Part shown: one piece after another, positions 6,568 to 11,319 of the stretch
Position numbering within the stretch: the stretch's first letter is position 1
Layout of the letters: every line of letters starts with the position of its first letter
From: Gammaproteobacteria bacterium
Lineage (GTDB): Bacteria; Pseudomonadota; Gammaproteobacteria; DSM-16500
NCBI GenBank assembly: GCA_021323555.1
Contig: JAJONP010000109.1
Location: 1 to 11,319, forward strand
Direction: 5' to 3'
Length of the DNA: 11,319 nucleotides
Program-made: the position numbers and the translations under genes
The notes under the pieces: generated by a model
Told to the model about the DNA's origin: nothing
Databases searched by the model: none
What the model saw: only the letters and a program-made list of their open reading frames with translations

Positions 6568-6747
6568 ATTAGAATGCATCCGCAAAGTGGGTCGAATGAA
6601 ATTATTTGCCAATATGGAAGTAACAGAAACTGCCCATTTTTTTATATTTGATTAAATTTTGAAATGAAAATGGTTAAAATACTTATTTTATTCGCATATG
6701 GTTTAAATTTTGCTTGCAATATTCTGTCGTTGTAGGTAATTTTATCA

Positions 6748-8130
6748 ATGAGCGTGTTAGGAATGATTAGCTGCCCAGTTTTTGCAGCAACGCAATCCAA
6801 TACTGCTAAGCACAAACATCATAAAGTACACCAGCAAAAAGCCACGGTTGTTCAAAGCTATAAAGGTGAAGAAGTACGCTATAAAGGCGAAGAAACCTTA
6901 GTAGCTAATGATTGGTACAATCGTATTGCTGTTGATGGTGGTATTAACTTTGACACCAAGTGGGGTAATCGCCGCATGGGTTACGAAGGTGAAAACAATC
7001 AAAGAATCTCTTTGAACGATATTCATCTTAACGTGACAGCGCTTGTGAATGACTGGGTTAAAGCATTTGCTAGCTTCAGCTATGACAATGCAAGCCAAGT
7101 ACTGCCTAGCGTTGGTACCCTTGCTGCAAACCAGCTTGCTTCAGGAGTTCCTAGTAAACCAGGTAAATACGACAATATCAAAGACTCTATTGGTAGCGTT
7201 GTCATTGAACAAGCTTATGTCAAAATTGCCAATGCTAACCAAGCACCCGTTTATTTGACATTGGGTAAACAATTTGTTGACTTCGGTAAATACAATTTAC
7301 ATCCGTTAGCTCAGCCTCTTACTCAAGTAATGTCAGAAACATTGCGTAATGCTGCTACTATCGGCTTTACGACAGGCATGGTAAGTCCGCTAGATTTATT
7401 TGGATCGGCTTATGTATTTGATAGCCCATACAAACAACAATTAGCTGCAACCACTGATTTTGGTGGTACAGTGCCTGTAGTCGTACCTCCATTGACAGGT
7501 TCATCACAAGGTCATCCTAAGCCAATTTATGGCGCGAGATTAGGTATCGGTCAGACAAATGATTCGCTTTCCTGGGATCTTTCTGCTGACTACATCTCCA
7601 ACATGATCGGTGTGAACGGCGTTGCTTATGCTGTAGGCATATTCAATGGGTCGAACCTCGGGGGAGAAGTTGGTAATAATGGCACAGCAACTGGCGGCAC
7701 ATACGAAAACAGAGTTGGCGGTTTTGCTCTTAACGGAGATATCAAAACAGGGCCATTTGATCTCGAACTTCGTTACGTGACAGCTTTACAAACATTCAAC
7801 GTGTATGATTTATCGAAGAATGTTTACCCAACAGCAAGTCTTTCTACAAAACAAGGTGCTAAGCCTTGGGCTGCTGGTGTGAATGCTGGCTATGTGTTTA
7901 ACGCTTGGGACAAGAACCAGAATGTTTACCTGGGTTACCAAGGTACACAAAATGCTGTTAACTTGTTCTTGCCACAATCCCGTTGGGTCGCAGGCTATGG
8001 TATTGATGTTCTGAAGAATACCAATGTGGGCGTAGAACTCGACCATGATATTGATTACTCCGTATCTAATGGCGGCACAGGAAATAGCAATAATCAAATC
8101 GGACTGCGCGTTGCAGTGAAATTTGGTTAA
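6748..8130 (+). CDS. Outer-membrane porin, LbtU-like family (Legionellales)
   Basis: Predicted beta-barrel porin of 460 aa. A short hydrophobic leader ends in CPVFAA, a plausible signal-peptidase I site. A His/Lys-rich segment KHKHHKVHQQK follows, then a tandem YKGEE-VR-YKGEE repeat (21-bp DNA period from 6857). The rest alternates polar and hydrophobic residues rich in Gly, Asn, Tyr and Trp, as expected of barrel strands, with TLGKQFVDFGKYN and LRVAVKFG at the C-terminus (barrel-end-like, with FG instead of terminal F). It resembles porins annotated as LbtU-type siderophore porins in Legionella relatives; the substrate is not shown by the sequence. The ATG at 6748 is the only in-frame ATG after a TAG at 6733, but it gives a leader with no positive charge; AGG lies 11 nt upstream. 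An in-frame upstream ATG (6664) is cut off by that TAG. The N-terminus may be altered or misassigned. Confidence 0.8.
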   Translation: MSVLGMISCPVFAATQSNTAKHKHHKVHQQKATVVQSYKGEEVRYKGEETLVANDWYNRIAVDGGINFDTKWGNRRMGYEGENNQRISLNDIHLNVTALVNDWVKAFASFSYDNASQVLPSVGTLAANQLASGVPSKPGKYDNIKDSIGSVVIEQAYVKIANANQAPVYLTLGKQFVDFGKYNLHPLAQPLTQVMSETLRNAATIGFTTGMVSPLDLFGSAYVFDSPYKQQLAATTDFGGTVPVVVPPLTGSSQGHPKPIYGARLGIGQTNDSLSWDLSADYISNMIGVNGVAYAVGIFNGSNLGGEVGNNGTATGGTYENRVGGFALNGDIKTGPFDLELRYVTALQTFNVYDLSKNVYPTASLSTKQGAKPWAAGVNAGYVFNAWDKNQNVYLGYQGTQNAVNLFLPQSRWVAGYGIDVLKNTNVGVELDHDIDYSVSNGGTGNSNNQIGLRVAVKFG

Positions 8131-8146
8131 TCTTTACTGTAAAACC

Positions 8147-8174
8147 AAAAAGCCCGCGTATGCGGGCTTTTTTT
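8147..8174 (+). terminator. Rho-independent terminator of the porin gene
   Basis: AAAAAGCCCGC (8147-8157), loop GTAT, then GCGGGCTTTTT (8162-8172) running into more T: a perfect GC-rich stem followed by a T-tract, 16 nt after the porin stop. The A-run on the other side means it could also act on minus-strand transcripts coming from rnt. Confidence 0.95.
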
Positions 8175-8212
8175 GTAATCGTTGGTATATAAATCAGCCA
8201 ACGGCCATCCAT

Positions 8213-8301
8213 GGGCAATCTGCAGCGAAAAAACGCCTCGAAATGCTCGCATACTACATGTATGCTGCGCTTTCTCGTTATTTTTTCGCTGCACTTTGCC
8301 T
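8213..8301. repeat. Palindromic intergenic repeat, copy 2
   Basis: Inverted repeat centred on 8257. The perfect 13-bp arms are TGCAGCGAAAAAA (8221-8233) and its complement (8281-8293). The concentric core has CATAC (8250-8254) opposite GTATG (8260-8264). Outer bases GGGCAA (8213-8218) and TTGCCT (8296-8301) pair at five of six positions. It shares GGGCAATCT at the left end and TGCTCGCATAC...GTATGCTGCGCT in the core with the element at 416-538; the left motif lies 31 nt before the core here and 32 nt there. Arm sequences differ between copies but each pairs with its own partner. It lies between the porin terminator and the rnt stop. Confidence 0.75.
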
Positions 8302-8369
8302 ACTAGGACGTGAACATTTACGATTTGTCTATTGGGGCTGGGACAAATTACCAAACTTACATCACTTTT

Positions 8370-8969
8370 TTATTTATGCCATTGATTGACGATATAGCAA
8401 AACAATGCGGCTGTTTTTTCTGCATCATACATTGCTGAATGTGCCTGGTTAATATCAAAAGCAATACCTGCTGCACGTAACGCTCTTGCTAAAACTGTTT
8501 CTCCTAAAGAAACGGCTGCAAGTGTTGCGGTATCTAAACTTGTAAAAGAATGAAAAGGTGTAGAATGTAAATGGCAACGCTTCACAGCCGCTTGAACAAA
8601 AGCCAAATCAAACCATGCGTTATGGCCAACTAAAACAGCTCGTTGACAACCTGACTTAGTGAGTAATTGGTTAATTTTTAAAAAAATATTGTGCAATGCT
8701 TGCTGTTCTGGAATAGCAAAACGAAAAGGATGCGTTGGATCAATCCCTGTGAGTGCCAATGATTCAGGATCAAAATGTGCGCCCGCAAAAGGTTCTACAT
8801 GATAGGCTTCTGTCTCTGCCGGATAAAGTAATCCTTCTTTATTCATTGCGAGAGAAACCATGGCAATTTCTAACAATGCATGGGTAAGAGGGTTTAATCC
8901 GGATGTTTCTACATCAATGACCACCGGCAAAAATCCACGAAAGCGGGTTGAAATGTCTAAAAACTTCAA
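8370..8969 (-). CDS. rnt: Ribonuclease T (DEDD 3'-5' exoribonuclease)
   Basis: Exoribonuclease that trims the 3' CCA end of tRNA (end turnover) and matures the 3' ends of stable RNAs as a dimer. The 199-aa product is colinear with E. coli RNase T (215 aa), with a shorter C-terminus. DEDD-family catalytic residues are present: Asp19 and Glu21 in VVIDVETSG, Asp121 in GHNAWFDLAF, His177 in QAHSAMYD, Asp182; each is offset by 4 from E. coli (D23, E25, D125, H181, D186). RFRGF near the start is also conserved. The only canonical initiation codon in frame is a TTG at 8969, which lacks a spaced ribosome-binding site. A strong AAAGGAG (9001-8995) lies 25 nt upstream, nearer to an in-frame ATC at 8984, so the true start is uncertain. 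Divergent from putA. Confidence 0.93.
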   Translation of the reverse strand: MKFLDISTRFRGFLPVVIDVETSGLNPLTHALLEIAMVSLAMNKEGLLYPAETEAYHVEPFAGAHFDPESLALTGIDPTHPFRFAIPEQQALHNIFLKINQLLTKSGCQRAVLVGHNAWFDLAFVQAAVKRCHLHSTPFHSFTSLDTATLAAVSLGETVLARALRAAGIAFDINQAHSAMYDAEKTAALFCYIVNQWHK

Positions 8970-8979
8970 ATTTTTGGTT

Positions 8980-9006
8980 TTGATAGCAGGTCCGCTCCTT
9001 TATAAT
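8980..9006 (+). promoter_or_regulatory. Probable putA promoter
   Basis: A perfect -10 TATAAT at 9001-9006 is preceded by TTGATA at 8980-8985 with a short 15-nt spacer; shifting to TTTTGA at 8978 gives 17 nt but a weaker -35. Transcription would start near 9013, leaving a leader of about 70 nt before the putA ATG. It would lie inside the 5' untranslated region of rnt, next to that gene's Shine-Dalgarno. Confidence 0.45.
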
Positions 9007-9012
9007 AAGTGC

Positions 9013-9060
9013 TTAGCAAGTGATGCTAATTTGTGGCTCATTATAACACGGTGATGCTAA
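9013..9060. repeat. Spaced direct and inverted repeats in the rnt/putA control region
   Basis: GTGATGCTAA occurs exactly at 9020-9029 and again at 9051-9060, a spacing of 31 bp, about three helical turns. TTAGC (9013-9017) and GCTAA (9025-9029) form an inverted repeat with a 7-nt gap sharing the first copy. They lie between and beside the two predicted -10 boxes, as expected for a regulator bound on one DNA face. The regulator is unknown; Lrp-type proline regulators are one possibility by inference. Confidence 0.5.
9040..9048 (-). promoter_or_regulatory. Probable rnt promoter (extended -10)
   Basis: On the minus strand TGTTATAAT (9048 down to 9040) is an extended -10 box (TGnTATAAT) with a perfect hexamer. 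The -35 region is only T-rich, which extended -10 promoters tolerate. Transcription would start near 9033, giving a leader of about 64 nt before the TTG of rnt. It faces the putA promoter, so the first ~20 nt of the two transcripts would overlap. Confidence 0.5.
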
Positions 9061-9084
9061 GAAAAAATAAATGAGGAAATAATA

Positions 9085-11319
9085 ATGCTATTTACAAACA
9101 CTCGTCCGCCCAACGTTTTTCGTGATGCGATCACAAAGGCTTATCGTAGCGATGAAACAGATTGCATTACAGCACTGTTGCAACAAGCTACTTTTACACC
9201 TGAGGCTTTATTACGTATTACGAACACAGCTACACAATTAGCCAATGAGACACGTACACAGCGTAAAAAACAAGGCGGTCTTGATACTTTTCTCCATGAG
9301 TACAGCCTTTCCAGTGAAGAAGGTGTTGCATTGATGTGCCTGGCAGAAGCGCTGCTACGTATTCCTGATACAGCGACAATTGATCGCTTGATTAGTGATA
9401 AAATTTCAACGGCTGATTGGCATATGCATTCTACGAATCGTTCATTGTTCGTGAATGCAGCGACTTGGTCATTAATACTAACTGGGAAAATTTTTAAACC
9501 AACGCTCAACACTGAAAAAAGTTTAATGGCTTCTCTTCAACGCTTGATCAGCCGCGCAGGCGGAACTTTTATTCGACCTATTATCTTGAAGGGGATGAAG
9601 ATGATGGGCCAGCAATTTATTATTGGTAGGACTATTACAGAAGCATTGGCCAATGCAAAAAAAGGAGAGAGCCAAGGTTATCGTTATTCTTATGACATGC
9701 TTGGAGAAGCGGCACGTACTGCACAGGCAGCCGAAAAATATTTTAACGCATATCAAGAAGCCATTGCTGCGATTGAAAAGAATACTAAAACGTTTGATCC
9801 TGCTAAAGGCGCTAGTATATCTATTAAATTATCTGCTTTACATCCACGTTATGAATTTGCTCAGCGCGAGCGCGTAATGACTGAATTAATGCCCCGTGTT
9901 TTAACATTGGCGCAAGCAGCTAAAGCACAAAATATTGGCTTGACTATTGATGCTGAAGAAGCAGACAGGCTAGATCTTTCATTAGATATTATTGAAAGTG
10001 TGTTTTGTCATCCTTCTTTAGATAATTGGGAAGGGTTTGGATTAGCAGTACAGTCTTATCAAAAGCGTGCGCCTTTTGTGATTGATTGGTTAGCAGATGT
10101 CGCTCGACGTCAAAAGAAGCGATTCATGGTAAGGCTGATTAAAGGTGCTTATTGGGATACTGAAATTAAAACAAGCCAAGTATTAGGATTTGAAGGGTAT
10201 CCTGTATTTACTCGCAAGCAATCAACCGATATTTCTTTTATTGCCTGCGCAAAAAAAATATTAGCTCTTTCAGATTGTTTTTATCCGCAATTTGGAACAC
10301 ATAACGCACATTCAGTTGCGACTATTTTAGAGATGGTAGGATCGCAAAAAATTGATTTTGAATTTCAATGTTTGTATGGCATGGGCGAGCCTTTATATAA
10401 CCAACTTATTGCAAAAATACCTTGTCGTATTTATGCGCCTGTTGGCGGCCATAAAGATTTATTGGGTTATTTAGTCCGTCGTCTTTTAGAAAATGGCGCT
10501 AATACTTCATTTATTAATCGTGCAGCCGATGAAAAAATACCGATTGAAACCATCGTGGCGCACCCCATGCCCTTTGTTGAAAGACAAGCCTGTAAACCGC
10601 ATCCACAGATTCCATTACCTAAAGATATTTACGGTCCAGAGCGATTGAATTCGGCGGGTTTAGATTTGACTAATCAACATACCCTGCAAGGTTTAAAAGA
10701 ATCTATGACATTGATAGATGTTAAACGTTACAGAAACTTATCAGAAGATTCGTCAGAGGCTATTGAAAGAGCATTAGAAAAAGCCGCTGGTGCTAAAATC
10801 ACTTGGGCCAATACGTCTGTCTCAACACGTGCAGCTTATTTAGAACGCGCTGCTGAATTATTTGAAGAAAATAGACCTGCCTTAATGACCTTGCTTTGTC
10901 GTGAGGGTGGAAAACAGGTTGTAGATTGCATTTCTGAAATACGTGAGGCTGTCGATTTCTGTCGCTACTATGCGAGCCGTGCTCGTCATGATTTAGAACC
11001 ACGATTATTAAAAGGGCCGACAGGCGAATTGAATGAATTTTCATTGCATCCGCGTGGCGTTATTCTTTGCATTAGTCCATGGAATTTTCCTTTAGCCATT
11101 TTTATTGGACAAATAGTCGCAGCACTTGCTGCTGGAAATACTGTGATTGCGAAGCCCGCAGAACAAACACCGTTGATTGCGTATGAAGCTGTAAAATTAC
11201 TGCATGCGGCAGGAATTCCTGAGGCAGCACTTCAACTGGTATTGGGGAGTGGCCGAAAAGTCGGTGGCTTATTAGTAGCGGATGCACGTGTTGCAGGGGT
11301 GATGTTTACAGGTTCAACA
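9085..11319 (+). CDS. putA: Bifunctional proline dehydrogenase / P5C dehydrogenase PutA (3' end outside window)
   Basis: Oxidises proline to P5C with FAD, then glutamate semialdehyde to glutamate with NAD, channelled within one protein. 745 codons are open to the right edge without interruption. The start ATG at 9085 has GAGGA 7 nt upstream, and a TAA at 9058 closes the frame above it. The proline dehydrogenase barrel (about residues 180-490) shows SIKLSALHPRY, EEADRLDLSL, RLIKGAYWD at 350-358, YGMGEPLY, and Arg465/Arg466/Glu469 in YLVRRLLENGA, matching the FAD/substrate residues R555, R556 and E559 of E. coli PutA. The aldehyde dehydrogenase domain begins at about 545, with SPWNFPLA, AGNTVIAKPAEQTP and FTGST; its catalytic Cys and Glu lie beyond the window. 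The N-terminal ribbon-helix-helix DNA-binding domain of E. coli PutA is absent, so this is a non-regulatory PutA that cannot repress itself in the E. coli manner. Confidence 0.97.
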   Translation, partial: MLFTNTRPPNVFRDAITKAYRSDETDCITALLQQATFTPEALLRITNTATQLANETRTQRKKQGGLDTFLHEYSLSSEEGVALMCLAEALLRIPDTATIDRLISDKISTADWHMHSTNRSLFVNAATWSLILTGKIFKPTLNTEKSLMASLQRLISRAGGTFIRPIILKGMKMMGQQFIIGRTITEALANAKKGESQGYRYSYDMLGEAARTAQAAEKYFNAYQEAIAAIEKNTKTFDPAKGASISIKLSALHPRYEFAQRERVMTELMPRVLTLAQAAKAQNIGLTIDAEEADRLDLSLDIIESVFCHPSLDNWEGFGLAVQSYQKRAPFVIDWLADVARRQKKRFMVRLIKGAYWDTEIKTSQVLGFEGYPVFTRKQSTDISFIACAKKILALSDCFYPQFGTHNAHSVATILEMVGSQKIDFEFQCLYGMGEPLYNQLIAKIPCRIYAPVGGHKDLLGYLVRRLLENGANTSFINRAADEKIPIETIVAHPMPFVERQACKPHPQIPLPKDIYGPERLNSAGLDLTNQHTLQGLKESMTLIDVKRYRNLSEDSSEAIERALEKAAGAKITWANTSVSTRAAYLERAAELFEENRPALMTLLCREGGKQVVDCISEIREAVDFCRYYASRARHDLEPRLLKGPTGELNEFSLHPRGVILCISPWNFPLAIFIGQIVAALAAGNTVIAKPAEQTPLIAYEAVKLLHAAGIPEAALQLVLGSGRKVGGLLVADARVAGVMFTGST

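Noticed and set aside
6596..6655. 19-codon ORF (MKLFANMEV...) before the porin
   Set aside because: No credible Shine-Dalgarno, very short, no recognisable features; most likely random leader sequence.
8323..8348. ATTTGTC...GACAAAT hairpin as the rnt terminator
   Set aside because: Perfect but only 7 bp and A-T rich, with a 12-nt loop and no U-tract in the rnt direction.
8123..8389. 88-aa plus-strand ORF spanning the porin terminator and palindromic repeat
   Set aside because: It runs through a rho-independent terminator and an inverted repeat and has no family features; spurious.
8971..8994. CTG-initiated leader peptide (LLSKPKI) whose TGA overlaps the rnt TTG
   Set aside because: Spacing from AAAGGAG fits, but a CTG start and a 7-codon peptide are too weak to claim translational coupling.

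Overview
The window looks like a chromosomal segment of an AT-rich gammaproteobacterium, most likely from the Legionellales (Legionella/Coxiella/Rickettsiella-like). Grounds: gammaproteobacterial versions of RF3, RimI, RNase T and PutA; a porin resembling the LbtU-like porins of Legionella relatives; a HipA/HipT-type kinase; and low GC between genes. The taxonomic placement is inference.

Layout, left to right. (1) 1-398: C-terminal part of a HipA-family kinase toxin that enters from the left edge with its active-site loop intact. (2) 416-538: a large palindromic intergenic repeat. (3) 607-2668, minus strand: rimI then prfC, a probable two-gene translation operon (bS18 acetylation and release-factor recycling). 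(4) 2774-3484: a single unrecognised gene with a near-consensus promoter and strong Shine-Dalgarno, encoding an acidic, coiled-coil-prone protein with a bipartite NLS-like motif; it is the best candidate here for something undescribed (a possible host-directed effector). (5) 3498-3537: a perfect 11-bp-stem palindrome between convergent genes. (6) 3554-5729, minus strand: an ArnB-like aminotransferase followed 13 nt later by a stand-alone ArnA-type UDP-glucuronate decarboxylase/dehydrogenase, together a UDP-4-amino-arabinose module without the ArnA formyltransferase domain. (7) 5912-6517: a 2-Cys peroxiredoxin. (8) 6748-8130: an outer-membrane porin with an oddly short signal-peptide start and a textbook terminator. 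(9) 8213-8301: a second copy of the palindromic repeat family. (10) 8370-8969, minus strand: RNase T. (11) 9085 to the right edge: PutA (proline dehydrogenase plus start of P5C dehydrogenase), lacking the ribbon-helix-helix DNA-binding domain of E. coli PutA.

Most genes are ordinary housekeeping. The more unusual content lies in the unknown gene at 2891, the two related palindromic elements whose arms differ between copies but still pair within each copy, a 16S-rRNA-3'-end-like sequence upstream of arnB, odd translation starts for the porin and rnt, and the overlapping divergent rnt/putA control region with spaced repeats. No tRNA, rRNA gene, CRISPR array or insertion sequence was seen. No gene-free stretch exceeds about 240 bases.
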